In this document: piece by piece, positions 44,506 to 54,177 of the stretch | How positions within the stretch are numbered: the stretch's first letter is position 1 | How the letters are laid out: every line of letters begins with the position of its first letter | Source: CAVVGZ01 sp963841845 | GTDB lineage: Bacteria; Chloroflexota; Anaerolineae; Anaerolineales; Anaerolineaceae | NCBI GenBank assembly: GCA_963841845.1 | Contig: CAWJEG010000005.1 | Location: forward strand, 186,001-250,000 | DNA length: 64,000 nucleotides | Direction of reading: 5' to 3' | Translations under genes and position numbers: made by a program | The notes under the pieces: generated by a model | Told to the model about the DNA's origin: nothing | Seen by the model: the letters and a program-made list of their open reading frames with translations, nothing else | Databases searched by the model: none

Positions 44506-45249
44506 TCACCCGCCTATCTCGTAGAAGACCATTCCTGCTGCAAGTATAGCAGCTGTTTCCATTCTCAGTATTTTTTTTCCAAGGGTTACTGGCTGGATAC
44601 CGGCAAGTTTTGCCTGACCTATTTCTTCCTCGGAATAACCGCCTTCCGGGCCAATGAAGACCGCTACCTTTCCAGGTTTTCCAGGAAAGTGCTTTTCCCG
44701 CAAATAATCTTTTATCCCCTGTTTTTTTTCGCGTTCCCAGGGAATTATAGAAATATCAGACAATTTGACGGCACAGATAAGGGATTCCGAAAAGGCAAGC
44801 GGATCGTGCAGCACAGGCAATTGTATTGAACCAGACTGCTCTGCCGCTTCCCGGATGATTCTCTCCAGTCGCTCCGTTTTCTTCCCCCATTGATCAGTGG
44901 ATTGAACCAGGGAACGGCTGGTAAGCACCGGAAAAAATTCGCTTACACCAATTTCAGTCCCTTTCTGTAAAATCCATTCTAACTTTTCCCGCTGGGTCAT
45001 GCTGATAAAAAGATAAACGAGTACTTCAGGAAGTTCCTGAAGACTCTTTACGATAAGGACGTCTGCCCTGCACCTGTCTGGATGCACATCAGCAAGTTGA
45101 ACCAAATATTCCTTCCCAAGATTATCAAGGACAATCAGTTTGTCTTTGACCTCAAGGCGCAGGACCCGGGCTATTTGGCGGGAGATATCCCCTGGAAAAA
45201 TTACCTGGTTGCCCTCTATCAGTTCAGGTGAAAGGAAAAAGCGATGCAC
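44506..45249 (-). CDS. rsmE: 16S rRNA (uracil-1498-N3)-methyltransferase
   Basis: A 247-residue SPOUT-class methyltransferase. An N-terminal PUA-like part starts HRFFLSPELIEGNQVIF. The knotted SAM site contains GTEIGVSEFFPVLTSRS, AAEQSGSIQLPVL, VFIGPEGGYSEEEI and VTLGKKILRMETAAILA, all RsmE hallmarks. Start GTG at 45249 after AAAGG. It follows rsmI by 17 bases, so the two rRNA-modification genes are an operon. Confidence 0.95.
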   Translation of the reverse strand: MHRFFLSPELIEGNQVIFPGDISRQIARVLRLEVKDKLIVLDNLGKEYLVQLADVHPDRCRADVLIVKSLQELPEVLVYLFISMTQREKLEWILQKGTEIGVSEFFPVLTSRSLVQSTDQWGKKTERLERIIREAAEQSGSIQLPVLHDPLAFSESLICAVKLSDISIIPWEREKKQGIKDYLREKHFPGKPGKVAVFIGPEGGYSEEEIGQAKLAGIQPVTLGKKILRMETAAILAAGMVFYEIGG

Positions 45250-45266
45250 AGGCAGCCTTTCTTTGC

Positions 45267-45950
45267 TTAATCTTTCTGGTCCCTGGTGGAATTCCCGGAA
45301 ATTACAATTGTATATTCCCCGCGCGGTTCATTCTGGGAAAAAAATTCCACCAGGTGGCTTATGCTTCCGCGCTGGACCTCTTCAAACATTTTTGTAAGGT
45401 CATTGGCAACCGCAGCCTGGCGATCTCCAAATATTTTTAGAGCAGCTTGTAGAAATGCCACCAGGCGGAATGGACTTTCATAGAAAATTAATGAGTGTGG
45501 CGATTCCTGATCAACCCGGAGAAAATTTTCCCTCTGCCCCGGTTTTCTGGGGGCAAATCCACGAAAAGTGAAACTGTGGGCTGGCAATCCGGAGAGGATC
45601 ATTGCAGCGATTAATGCTGAAGGACCGGGTACGATTGTCATGGGAATATTTTCCGCGATGCAAGCCCGCACCAGCAGGTACCCCGGATCAGAAATGGACG
45701 GGCTGCCGGCATTCGTCACCAGCGCAATGGACTTCCCATCTTGAAGCAGGTTTATCAGACGTCCTACCACTTTTTGTTCGTTGTATGCATGAAATGAGAT
45801 TTGTGGTTTCTTTATCTCAAAATGGCTTAATAAATAGCCGGTTTTGCGGGTATCTTCGCTGACGACAAAGTCCACCTCTTTTAATACCGTCAGGGCTCTC
45901 AGGGTTATGTCCCCTAAATTTCCGATTGGAGTTGAGACCAGATATAACAT
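45267..45950 (-). CDS. rsmI: 16S rRNA (cytidine-1402-2'-O)-methyltransferase
   Basis: A 227-residue tetrapyrrole-methylase-fold enzyme: LYLVSTPIGNLGDITLRAL, SEDTRKTGYLLSHF, SIALVTNAGSPSISDPGYLLV, PGPSALIAAMILSGLPAHSFTFRGF, and SPHSLIFYESPFRLVAFL. These are RsmI signatures. It is shorter than the approximately 280-residue E. coli form because the C-terminal extension is absent, which is common. First gene of the rsmI-rsmE unit. Confidence 0.95.
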   Translation of the reverse strand: MLYLVSTPIGNLGDITLRALTVLKEVDFVVSEDTRKTGYLLSHFEIKKPQISFHAYNEQKVVGRLINLLQDGKSIALVTNAGSPSISDPGYLLVRACIAENIPMTIVPGPSALIAAMILSGLPAHSFTFRGFAPRKPGQRENFLRVDQESPHSLIFYESPFRLVAFLQAALKIFGDRQAAVANDLTKMFEEVQRGSISHLVEFFSQNEPRGEYTIVISGNSTRDQKD

Positions 45951-46176
45951 AGAAGGCAGTGGATTATTACAAATTAGTTACTTGCTTATTCAAGGGGTTG
46001 TTTTGCGTTCTCCAAGTCAGTATATCATGGTATTGTTAGCCAGTCGTGGACGCCATGACACTGAATTCCATATAACCATACCGAATGGGGATTTACAGCA
46101 GCAGGCTTTTCCAATCAGCATCCCGCTTATACACAAGCAGGATGAAGCGCATTATAATCATTTCCAGGAGAAATAA

Positions 46177-47112
46177 ATGTCGTCAAATGTTACCAGAAAT
46201 CGAATAAATCCTCAAACCAACGACACCACACCTATGCGCAGGCCTGACTGGATACGGGTTAAGGCGCCTTCCGGAGAAACCTACCAGTGGCTGGACCAAT
46301 TGATGCGCCAGAAATCATTACACACCGTTTGCGAGGAAGCTGGCTGCCCCAATATGGGGGAGTGTTGGGGAAGCGGTACGGCTACATTCTTGATCATGGG
46401 AGATATTTGTACCAGAAGCTGTGCTTTTTGTGACATTAAACGCGGTCGCCCCGCGGTTCTGGATTGGGAGGAACCGGTTCGAGTAGCCCAGGCGGTAAAA
46501 GCAATGCAATTAAAGCATGCCGTCATAACAAGTGTCAACCGTGATGAGCGTCGAGACGGCGGCGCCCCAATTTTTGCCATGGTTATCAGGCAAATCCGCA
46601 AAATTCACCCGGGGTGTTCCATTGAAGTCCTCATCCCCGATTTCAAGGGTAGTATTGAAGCGCTTCAAATCGTGCTGCAAGCCCGCCCGGAGATTCTCAA
46701 TCATAATGTGGAAACAGTTCCCCGCTTGTTTAAAAAGGTCCAACCCCAGGACCGTTATGAATGGTCTGAAGCGACCCTGACCAACGCCAAGAAAATTGAT
46801 CCGGATACCCTTACAAAATCCGGGATGATGGTTGGGCTTGGCGAGAGCATGGACGAGGTCAAAGATGTGATGCGCGATTTACGACGCTGGGACGTTGATA
46901 TCCTTACAATTGGACAATATCTTCAGCCAAGCCGCAGCCACCTTCCCATCCATAAATATTACACGCTCGATGAGTTCAAGGAAATTAAACAATTTGGTCT
47001 TGATATCGGATTCAAGTGGGTAGAAAGCAGTCCTTTGGTGCGTTCATCCTACCGGGCCGTCGAACAGGCGCGTACCCTCAGTAAAATTCACCGGCACCTT
47101 TATGGTGAATAA
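46177..47112 (+). CDS. lipA: Lipoyl synthase
   Basis: A 311-residue radical-SAM enzyme inserting two sulfurs into the octanoyl group of lipoyl domains. Both clusters are seen: the auxiliary cluster CEEAGCPNMGECWG (Cx4Cx5C) and the radical-SAM CTRSCAFCDIKRG (Cx3Cx2C). Then VITSVNRDERRDGGA and HNVETVPRLFKKVQPQDRYEWS, and the C-terminal VRSSYRA with the conserved Ser ligand. AGGAG lies 7 bases before the ATG. A terminator follows. Confidence 0.97.
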   Translation: MSSNVTRNRINPQTNDTTPMRRPDWIRVKAPSGETYQWLDQLMRQKSLHTVCEEAGCPNMGECWGSGTATFLIMGDICTRSCAFCDIKRGRPAVLDWEEPVRVAQAVKAMQLKHAVITSVNRDERRDGGAPIFAMVIRQIRKIHPGCSIEVLIPDFKGSIEALQIVLQARPEILNHNVETVPRLFKKVQPQDRYEWSEATLTNAKKIDPDTLTKSGMMVGLGESMDEVKDVMRDLRRWDVDILTIGQYLQPSRSHLPIHKYYTLDEFKEIKQFGLDIGFKWVESSPLVRSSYRAVEQARTLSKIHRHLYGE

Positions 47113-47144
47113 TCAGCCTTGATCTAATTCACCAGGTAGCCCGG

Positions 47145-47169
47145 CCATCCCAGTCATCGGATGGTTTTT
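47145..47169 (+). terminator. Terminator of lipA
   Basis: CCATCC and GGATGG flank an 8-base loop and are followed by five Ts. The T-run overlaps the tail of the converging gene region. Confidence 0.55.
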
Positions 47170-47170
47170 A

Positions 47171-47965
47171 TTATGAAACCGTAGATTCACCCTGGACAAG
47201 GCGGATACAAGCCTCAACAGCAATTTCAAAAAGCAGTGTACGGTCCGTACTCCGGTAATTCCAGCCACGTTCATCCCAGCCATCTGGAATCACCAGATCG
47301 CCGGCGTAGACAATCTGGCCAAGCTCTACCTGGCGGAATTGGGCTACAGCCATCAGCGCAGCAGCCTCCATTTCCACAACCCTGCAGCCTTCTGCAAAAC
47401 GCCGGTGCCTGCGGCTGGTGGTTTCCCTGTACAGGGCATCCGTAGTCCAGGTCTTTGCCAGAATAAATGGCAGGTTCCTGGCATTTAAGGTGTCTTCAAG
47501 GGCCTGTATGGGGCGAACGTGGGCGGTTACTTCCCGCTGAGGTGGAAGATAGTGATAAGAGGTGCCCTCATCCCGCACTGCTGCCGTGAGGATAATCGGG
47601 GAACCAGCTTCTACCGCAGGATCTAAAACCCCGCAGCCACCGCACACAATGAACTTTTGTATACCAACATAGATTAATTCTTCCAGAAAACCAGCAGCCA
47701 GTGGCGCACCTACCCCGGGGTGAAAAACAAGGATTGAACACCCGTTTTTTTCCATTACATAAACCGGGTGACATCCAATTTCCGATCGAAGTTCACCAAT
47801 AACCCGGAGCTGTTGATTTTCCAATAATCCAATCAATACTTCCTGGAAAAAACAGAGTACACATCCGGTAATGGATGGTTCCAATTTAAACCGGGAATGG
47901 GGTTCAACGATCGCTTTGCGGGAAGCATCAAATTCCAGGATGGGATAGTTTGTCGTTTTGGTCAA
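47171..47965 (-). CDS. Nucleoside phosphorylase (uridine/purine phosphorylase family)
   Basis: A NP-I family enzyme, 264 residues from TTG 47965, which has GGAG five bases upstream. The frame is open to 48115, but that would overlap the upstream MFS gene by 112 bases. Family marks: FHPGVGAPLAAGFLEELI, FIVCGGCGVLDPAVEAGSPIIL, RDEGTSYHYLPP and the ribose-binding VVEMEAAALMAVAQF. It cleaves a nucleoside with phosphate; uridine-type specificity is likely from the YHYLPP segment but not certain. Probably co-transcribed with the transporter gene. Confidence 0.88.
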   Translation of the reverse strand: MTKTTNYPILEFDASRKAIVEPHSRFKLEPSITGCVLCFFQEVLIGLLENQQLRVIGELRSEIGCHPVYVMEKNGCSILVFHPGVGAPLAAGFLEELIYVGIQKFIVCGGCGVLDPAVEAGSPIILTAAVRDEGTSYHYLPPQREVTAHVRPIQALEDTLNARNLPFILAKTWTTDALYRETTSRRHRRFAEGCRVVEMEAAALMAVAQFRQVELGQIVYAGDLVIPDGWDERGWNYRSTDRTLLFEIAVEACIRLVQGESTVS

Positions 47966-48003
47966 GATTGCTCCAAATCTGTCGGAAATTAAATCACGAG
48001 TAA

Positions 48004-49296
48004 TTAATCCCGGCCAGCTATCCTCATACTGGCTGGTTTGCCACCAAGGAATAGCAAAAAACCCGAAAAACGCACCAATCCGCTGATAAATAAAGCCGGT
48101 CCTACCCCGATCCAAAGGGACAATGAAGATGCAAAGATAGGAGCAATAATTAATGCCAGGTGCTCCACACTCTGGCCGACGGATACAAAAGTAGATACAT
48201 ACTCCTCCGGAACGGTCTTCATAAATTCATCAAAGAAGGTTAAGCTTGTACCTGCCTGGAATATTCCGGATACACCCGCCAGGAGTGCAATCAACCATTC
48301 CTGGTGAAGGTACGCAACCATCATTGGGTATAACGAAAGGCCCAGGGTACTCCATAAGAGGATAAAATTCGAGCTTTTACGCCTGGATACCCGGATCCAG
48401 TAAAAATAGCCAATAACCAGGGTAGCCGTTGCAGCAGTATTGATCGCAGCGATCGAAGCATCCGTAGCTTCAATTACCCTTACAAAATATAGCGGCAAGA
48501 GCGGCAGTGTCATCGCCGTACCGTAATTAAATACAAAACGTTTAAAAACAAAGGATCTGAAATTTGGATAAGAACGAATTAACTGGTAATAATCTCGGAT
48601 TAATGATCTGACGGAATCCGAAGAAACCGGCAATTCCGTACTTTGTTCCGGGATGGAAATATGAAGCGAAAAATAATAGCTTATCAGGCTGCCGAAAGAT
48701 AGCAGGATAAATACAGTTTGAAAATTAATGGGGAATATTATTAATGCCAGGAGTTGACCAATCATGAATACCGTAACGGCATTGGTAATGCCATACAACG
48801 ACCACCGGCGGGACATTAATTCAAAACGTCCCTTTGGCCCGGCAACGGAATTCATCACCACAGAGAAAGATATGTTTGTGATAGTCTGTGGAATGGTAAT
48901 CAACCCCCATATAAACAGGATTGAGACTACCAGGTACTCCCTGGGAACCAGGAATCCGACCAATCCTGTCAGCGCATATCCAGCATAGTAAATCAGGCGG
49001 GAATTGCTGAACCAGGGGACAACATCTTTTTGTTTTTGGAGATACCTTCCCAACGGAAGGGAAAAAAGGAAACCAGCAATAGCTGGCATAGAGGAAAGCA
49101 TGCTGATTTGAAAACTGGTTGCACCGAGGCGGGCCAGAAATACTGGCAAAAATGGGGATGCGGAACTTACCAGGCCTACCCCAATAGCATCAATCTGGAC
49201 ATTAACAAAGTTTTCGTGCGTAATGTCCGGGGATGTTTGCGGGGTGCCAAACCAATAGATGAAGCGGCGAAATAAAGCTCTCAATGCAGGTTTCAA
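48004..49296 (-). CDS. Major facilitator superfamily transporter
   Basis: A 430-residue polytopic membrane protein with about 12 hydrophobic segments and MFS-like spacing. Part of the N-terminal half reads GATSFQISMLSSMPAIAGFLFSLPLG, followed by a basic loop. It precedes the nucleoside phosphorylase gene by 38 bases, so a nucleoside-related substrate is possible, though only by context. The start is ATG 49296. Confidence 0.85.
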   Translation of the reverse strand: MKPALRALFRRFIYWFGTPQTSPDITHENFVNVQIDAIGVGLVSSASPFLPVFLARLGATSFQISMLSSMPAIAGFLFSLPLGRYLQKQKDVVPWFSNSRLIYYAGYALTGLVGFLVPREYLVVSILFIWGLITIPQTITNISFSVVMNSVAGPKGRFELMSRRWSLYGITNAVTVFMIGQLLALIIFPINFQTVFILLSFGSLISYYFSLHISIPEQSTELPVSSDSVRSLIRDYYQLIRSYPNFRSFVFKRFVFNYGTAMTLPLLPLYFVRVIEATDASIAAINTAATATLVIGYFYWIRVSRRKSSNFILLWSTLGLSLYPMMVAYLHQEWLIALLAGVSGIFQAGTSLTFFDEFMKTVPEEYVSTFVSVGQSVEHLALIIAPIFASSLSLWIGVGPALFISGLVRFSGFLLFLGGKPASMRIAGRD

Positions 49297-49534
49297 AGCT
49301 CCTGGGACAATTTCATGTTTTCAGGAAAGAAAAGATAATATTCAGAATGATGATTGACTGGATCCTGGTAAAAAGTTTACTACACATTAATGATATACCG
49401 GTTTAGATATTTGGAATTATCAGGGAATAACTGAGTCCCCCTGACTTGTATAATTGGTTGTTTCGAACTGTTGCACCTTCACCGCCAATTTGATAGGTTA
49501 TCGAAATTATCCAATTGGTCATTCGTTCAATCGT

Positions 49535-50371
49535 TTAAAAATTTATCCATTCAATACCCTGATTTCCCGAAAACCGGCTGTGCATCGTTTCTATTGCCTG
49601 GGGATTGTTATCCACCAGGATAAACGATCTTTCAAGTTCAAGGCACACCTCACCGACCGTGCCGCTCCCTGCAAAGAAATCCATTACCAGGTCACCAGGC
49701 CTGGAGGATGCCTGGATAATCCGCCTGATCACACCCATTGGTTTTTGGGTTGGATAGCCAGTCTTCTCCTTCCCATTGGTTGGAACAATCGTGTGCCACC
49801 AGGTGTCAGTCGGGGTTTTCCCGCGCCGGGCTTTTTCCACCCCCACCAGGCCAGGCGCCAAATATGGGATCCGTTCCATGGTGTCATGGTTGTAAGTATA
49901 GTGAGAAGGATCTTTTGCATACCACAAGATATTGTCATGCTTGGGAGGCCATTTTTTCTTGGTCCGGGCGCCGTAATCATATGCCCAGATAATTTCATTG
50001 AGAAAACACTCCCGCCCAAATAGGCTATCCAGGAGTATTTTGCAGTAATGGACCTCACGGTAGTCGATATGAAAGTAAAGGCTTCCGTCTGATTTTAATA
50101 CTCGATATGCTTCCCTGAGCCGTGGTTCAAGAAACCCGAGATAATCATCATACAGGTCAGAATAACCCTGTGTTCCAATAATTTTTGTTTCGTAGCGTTT
50201 TCCCCCGAACCCGATGCGGTCTCCATTATCAGATTGTACATTCGCCATCTGGGTCCTGGCCTGAATTTTCCCGGTATTGAAGGGAGGATCAATGTAGATC
50301 AAATCCACTGATCCACTTTCGAGGGACTTCAGGATAGGAAGATTGTCACCAAAATAAATTTTATTGGGCAT
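49535..50371 (-). CDS. Site-specific DNA methyltransferase (beta-class, orphan)
   Basis: A 278-residue protein (from ATG 50371; open to a TTG at 50404). Motif IV DPPFNTGK comes first and the SAM-binding FFAGSGTVGEV near the C-terminus, the order of beta-class N6-adenine or N4-cytosine methyltransferases. ESGSVDLIYIDPPF and GYSDLYDDYLGFLEPRLRE are typical. No restriction endonuclease lies nearby, so it is an orphan modification enzyme with epigenetic or protective roles. The specificity is unknown. Confidence 0.9.
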   Translation of the reverse strand: MPNKIYFGDNLPILKSLESGSVDLIYIDPPFNTGKIQARTQMANVQSDNGDRIGFGGKRYETKIIGTQGYSDLYDDYLGFLEPRLREAYRVLKSDGSLYFHIDYREVHYCKILLDSLFGRECFLNEIIWAYDYGARTKKKWPPKHDNILWYAKDPSHYTYNHDTMERIPYLAPGLVGVEKARRGKTPTDTWWHTIVPTNGKEKTGYPTQKPMGVIRRIIQASSRPGDLVMDFFAGSGTVGEVCLELERSFILVDNNPQAIETMHSRFSGNQGIEWINF

Positions 50372-50466
50372 AAATTGTCCACTAAATGAGCGGTTGAAGG
50401 TCAACCTACGGCATAAGCCGATTTTGACCTACTGCTCCAGTATATTTGATTTTTTAATATTTGTGT

Positions 50467-51570
50467 TTATTGCTGTAGTAAGCCCCATGGATTTTGGGCA
50501 GTGGAGTTATATCTTAACTCAAAATGCAGGTGCGGGCCGCTTGAATTTCCGGTGTTTCCAAGTGAGCCAATCACTGCTCCTTGATCAACACTCAATCCGC
50601 ACTGGGTATAAATTTCATTCAAATGGGCATAAACAGACTGGTATCCAGTACCATGATCAATAATCACCAGATTGCCGTATCCATGGTTGTGCCAGCCGGC
50701 ATAAACTACAACTCCGCCATCCACCGCAAAAAGGTTATCGCCTTCAATTCCGGCAATATCGATACCTGAGTGCCCGGACTCAGGGGTGAAATCATAACCA
50801 GAAATCCTACGGCTGGGAGCCGGCCAGATGTATGTGCCGTTTCCAATTGTCCCGCCCAATATTGCCCCACAATGTCCCGGTCCCAGGCTGCTGGCAACTG
50901 CTGCATTTTCTCGGGTAAGACCGGCCGGAATCCATGACACCGGTTCCCGTTTGCCACCCGGCACAAAAAATTCTGTACCTTCCGCAATATTCGGATGCGA
51001 GAAATCCCCAATGGCTGCAAGGTCAAAATTGTTTCCCGGCCAATTGATGATATCCATCGGTGTTACACCGTAAAAACTGCTGACCCCATTAAGGCCTTCC
51101 CAGGCTGTCCAGCGGTGAAGTACACCATCCTTCGGAAGGATATTTATCTCAACACCCGGCAGGATATTATGAACATCATCACCCAGGGTGTAAAGGTTTC
51201 CCCAGAAAACGGTTTCCGGCTTTAAACCGAACTTTTCAGCAATGCCAAAAATGGAATCACCAGGCTGAATCGTATATTTCACGATCTCGGTTCGTGGTGT
51301 CGGTGTTACCATGGGTTGTGGGGGAACCTTTGTGCTCACAACCACCACAGGATTCTTTCCCCCGGCAGGCTTGGTGCTTACAGGCTCCGTAGCCAAGAGG
51401 ATTGCCGGGGAACTACTGCTCATTTGTGCATTCGCAGACCTACCCCCGATTGGCAGAATCATGATCAGACCGGTAACCAGTCCAACCATGAAGACCGGCG
51501 CCAGGAGAAAACGCCGCCGGTGAACCATTTCCAGGATAGCGTTCCAAATTTGAATTGTTTTTTGACTCAT
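50467..51570 (-). CDS. M23 peptidoglycan endopeptidase with two LysM-like modules
   Basis: A 367-residue envelope protein. A transmembrane or signal segment (residues 18-40) and a Thr/Pro linker come first. A LysM (KYTIQPGDSIFGIAEKFGL) and a second LysM-like segment (NGVSSFYGVTPMDIINWPG) follow. The C-terminal M23 domain carries the zinc ligands in GHSGIDIAG and the HLHFEL motif, with YAGWHNHGYGNLVIIDHG between. It likely hydrolyses or remodels cell-wall peptides. No Shine-Dalgarno before the ATG. Confidence 0.92.
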   Translation of the reverse strand: MSQKTIQIWNAILEMVHRRRFLLAPVFMVGLVTGLIMILPIGGRSANAQMSSSSPAILLATEPVSTKPAGGKNPVVVVSTKVPPQPMVTPTPRTEIVKYTIQPGDSIFGIAEKFGLKPETVFWGNLYTLGDDVHNILPGVEINILPKDGVLHRWTAWEGLNGVSSFYGVTPMDIINWPGNNFDLAAIGDFSHPNIAEGTEFFVPGGKREPVSWIPAGLTRENAAVASSLGPGHCGAILGGTIGNGTYIWPAPSRRISGYDFTPESGHSGIDIAGIEGDNLFAVDGGVVVYAGWHNHGYGNLVIIDHGTGYQSVYAHLNEIYTQCGLSVDQGAVIGSLGNTGNSSGPHLHFELRYNSTAQNPWGLLQQ

Positions 51571-52258
51571 TTTTGATTAATGCAACCTGTTCGTCTTGTA
51601 AGGTAAATCTTCATAATCTAATCATGGTTCGCTTTGATCTGTCAAGTGCGAATGACCTAAGAGAATTTTCATCTGAATGTACAAAATTGGTTTGTAAATA
51701 TGATCATACAGCAGCCATAACACATAAATTTCTCCAGCCTGGTTATTCATCTGGATTGAGTGAATTTAAATGTGTTATTAATGCGATAAGACTGGACCGA
51801 CAATATTATCCTGGTTTTAATTGAATTACAATATTGGATTGTAATTTATAAATGATGATTATGCCTATACTTGGATAAAAAAATGTAGAATATTATTGTG
51901 AGATTAGTTGAAAACCCATAACTGATTAAATAGTTCGGGGTTTAATAAAGTTAGATAAATTACCAGAAATTAAGTTAAAGGTATCTGATGGAAAAAAAGA
52001 CAAATATCAGATTGTTGAAGAACAAGTGCTTTTCGTTTTTATTAATTTATGTCACCTTGCAGAATCCAAAAATAGTTATCTAATATTGACAAAAAGGAAT
52101 CTCACTTATTTTATATAGTATAATAAATAATCTCTTGGTTGAAATTTCATAAGAAAAGTTAGACTCGATTTTAACTCCTGGTTGAAACCATTTCTCTCTA
52201 ATTGGTCATTTATCGGTTTGATAAATAAGGTCAGATACAAACAGTATAGGGACGGTTT
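51571..52258. other. Long AT-rich intergenic region upstream of the peptide ABC operon
   Basis: 688 bases of unusually high AT. It contains a 9-bp inverted repeat (AATTACAAT / ATTGTAATT, 51824-51846) and possible promoter elements (TTGACA at 52086-52091; TATAAT at 52119-52124, spacing 27 and so not a matched pair). A weak frame of about 90 codons near the left end is not convincing. Confidence 0.5.
51824..51846. repeat. 9-bp inverted repeat, possible operator
   Basis: AATTACAAT, five-base centre, ATTGTAATT: a perfect dyad in the AT-rich leader between the divergent M23 and ABC genes. Confidence 0.4.
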
Positions 52259-53191
52259 ATGGGAAAGTTTTTACTAAGAAGATTAATCACATCAATCCCA
52301 TTAATGTTTGCTATTACTATCATTGTCTTTTTGATGGTCCAGATGGTTCCAGGAGATCCGGTGATGTTGATGCTTGGACCTGAAAGCATGATGACAGGGG
52401 ATGATATTGAAAAAATACGCGAACAAATGGGCTTTAATGATCCTTTGCACATCCAGTATTTAAAATATATGCAAAAATTGATGAAGGGTGATTTAGGTAA
52501 CTCTGTCCGCTCAAAGTCCCCTGTATTTTATGAAATAAAAATCCGTATACCCAACACAGTCGAGCTTGCCGTTGCCAGTATGGTTTTTGCTATCACCATG
52601 GGTGTTACTCTGGGAATTTCATCAGCCTTAAACCACAATAGTTACTATGACAATGTTTCATCGGCAATTTCCCTTTTAGGGGTGTCCCTTCCAAGTTTTT
52701 GGCTGGCACTACTTTTAATTTGGGTTTTTGCAATTCAACTGCGCTGGTTTCCGGTAACCAGCGGTCCGGCCACAGGATTAAAAGGCCTGGTTCTTCCAGC
52801 CATTACCCTGGGTTTAGCAGCCCAAACCGCCATCGCCCGCCTTGTCCGGTCTGGTATGCTGGAAGTCATGATGAATGATTACATCCGCACTGCGCGTTCT
52901 AAAGGCATGCAAGAGAGGGTAGTCATTATCCGGCACGCTTTACGTAATTCATTAATTCCTGTTGTAACCGTTGTTGGAGTCCAGCTCGGCAGTATTCTTG
53001 CCGGAACCACCATCATTGAAACCGTTTTTGGTAGATTGGGAATTGGGAACCTGCTGGTTAATTCCATTCTGCTGAAAGATCTGCCTGTAGTGCAGGCTAT
53101 CCTCCTGCTGGTTTCAGGTACCTATATCATTATAAATATCTTTGTAGAAGCAGGCTATGTCTGGTTAGATCCGAGAATTCGATTAAACTGA
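52259..53191 (+). CDS. Peptide-type ABC transporter permease (DppB/OppB family)
   Basis: A 310-residue inner-membrane permease with six transmembrane segments. It starts LLRRLITSIPLMFAITIIVFLMV, has VQMVPGDPV after helix 1, and the EAA loop RTARSKGMQERVVIIRHALRNSLIPV that contacts the ATPase. With the next two genes it forms an uptake system for dipeptides, oligopeptides or similar compounds. No ATP-binding subunit is encoded in the window. Confidence 0.94.
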   Translation: MGKFLLRRLITSIPLMFAITIIVFLMVQMVPGDPVMLMLGPESMMTGDDIEKIREQMGFNDPLHIQYLKYMQKLMKGDLGNSVRSKSPVFYEIKIRIPNTVELAVASMVFAITMGVTLGISSALNHNSYYDNVSSAISLLGVSLPSFWLALLLIWVFAIQLRWFPVTSGPATGLKGLVLPAITLGLAAQTAIARLVRSGMLEVMMNDYIRTARSKGMQERVVIIRHALRNSLIPVVTVVGVQLGSILAGTTIIETVFGRLGIGNLLVNSILLKDLPVVQAILLLVSGTYIIINIFVEAGYVWLDPRIRLN

Positions 53192-53228
53192 TTTGTACAC
53201 TTAGAATCCCCAGTTTTCATGGTGGCTT

Positions 53229-54128
53229 ATGACATTAGCGGATACAAAAAAAACCATTAAAAGCAAGAAGAAGAAGAATAAGAGAGAATCTTATTTCTTG
53301 TTGACATTACGGCAGATCACAAAGAATAAACTTGCTGTACTTGCCTCTGTTTATCTAATCTTCCTTATCATTGTTGTGATTTTAGCCCCATTCATAGCCC
53401 CCTTTGACCCAACTGAAATGCACATGGATGATTCGCTTGTCCCTCCCAATGACGTTTACAAATTCGGAACCGATGACGCTGGACGTGACGTATTCAGCCG
53501 GGTCGTCTATGGCGGCCGCATATCTCTCAAAGTTGGGTTCATCTCTGCAGCAATCGCGTTGGTACTTGGTTTGCCGCTTGGATTGAGTTCCGGTTATTAC
53601 GGCGGAAATATCCAATTTTCAATTCTCAGATTTATGGATATCATGCTTGCTTTTCCCGGGATATTATTAGCTCTGATCGTGGTCGCAATCCTGGGCAAAG
53701 GCATTGATCAAGTGATGATTGCAGTGGGAATTGCACATGTCCCCACCTTTGTTCGTGTAATAAATGGATCCGTTTTGGCAAGTAAAGAAAATGAATACAT
53801 CATGGCTGGGCGGGTAAGCGGGGCAAATGATTTCCGATTAATCACCCGTTATGTCCTGCCAAATATTGTGGCACCCATCATTGTTATGTTAACCCTGTAC
53901 GTGGCGGGGGGCATTCTCGCCGCCTCCGCCCTTAGCTTCCTTGGATTAGGTGCCCAACCCCCTTCACCGGAATGGGGTGCAATGATCAGCCGGGGGAGGC
54001 AAAATTTGCGCCAATCGCCCTGGATGTCCGCATATCCGGGTTTGGCAATTTCTTCCGCTGTGATTGCGTTTAATGTTGTTGGGGATGCCTTACGTGATGC
54101 GTTAGACCCATGGATTAGAGCCAGATAA
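53229..54128 (+). CDS. Peptide-type ABC transporter permease (DppC/OppC family)
   Basis: A 299-residue permease with the N-terminal DppC extension (KNKRESYFLLTLRQITKNKLAVLASVYLIFLI), the periplasmic segment KFGTDDAGRDVFSRVVYGGRISL, and the EAA loop MAGRVSGANDFRLITRYVLPNIVAPI. Lys-rich at the very N-terminus. It partners the upstream DppB-like permease, 37 bases apart. Confidence 0.94.
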   Translation: MTLADTKKTIKSKKKKNKRESYFLLTLRQITKNKLAVLASVYLIFLIIVVILAPFIAPFDPTEMHMDDSLVPPNDVYKFGTDDAGRDVFSRVVYGGRISLKVGFISAAIALVLGLPLGLSSGYYGGNIQFSILRFMDIMLAFPGILLALIVVAILGKGIDQVMIAVGIAHVPTFVRVINGSVLASKENEYIMAGRVSGANDFRLITRYVLPNIVAPIIVMLTLYVAGGILAASALSFLGLGAQPPSPEWGAMISRGRQNLRQSPWMSAYPGLAISSAVIAFNVVGDALRDALDPWIRAR

Positions 54129-54177
54129 TCCATGTATCATATCAATCAAATTTAACAAAAAAAGGAGAATATTAAAA

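Noticed and set aside
45844..46176. A plus-strand frame ending one base before lipA
   Set aside because: Its first third is antisense to rsmI and the rest has no Shine-Dalgarno or recognisable domain; the lipA ribosome-binding site overlaps its end.
49454..50023. A 189-codon plus-strand open frame
   Set aside because: Antisense to the DNA methyltransferase; composition is that of a shadow frame.
51555..51824. A 90-codon frame in the AT-rich region upstream of the ABC operon
   Set aside because: It starts with TTG, overlaps the divergent M23 gene start, has no Shine-Dalgarno and no family features.
52086..52124. TTGACA ... TATAAT as a promoter of the ABC operon
   Set aside because: The spacing is 27 bases, too long for one promoter; each box could belong to another, weaker pair.
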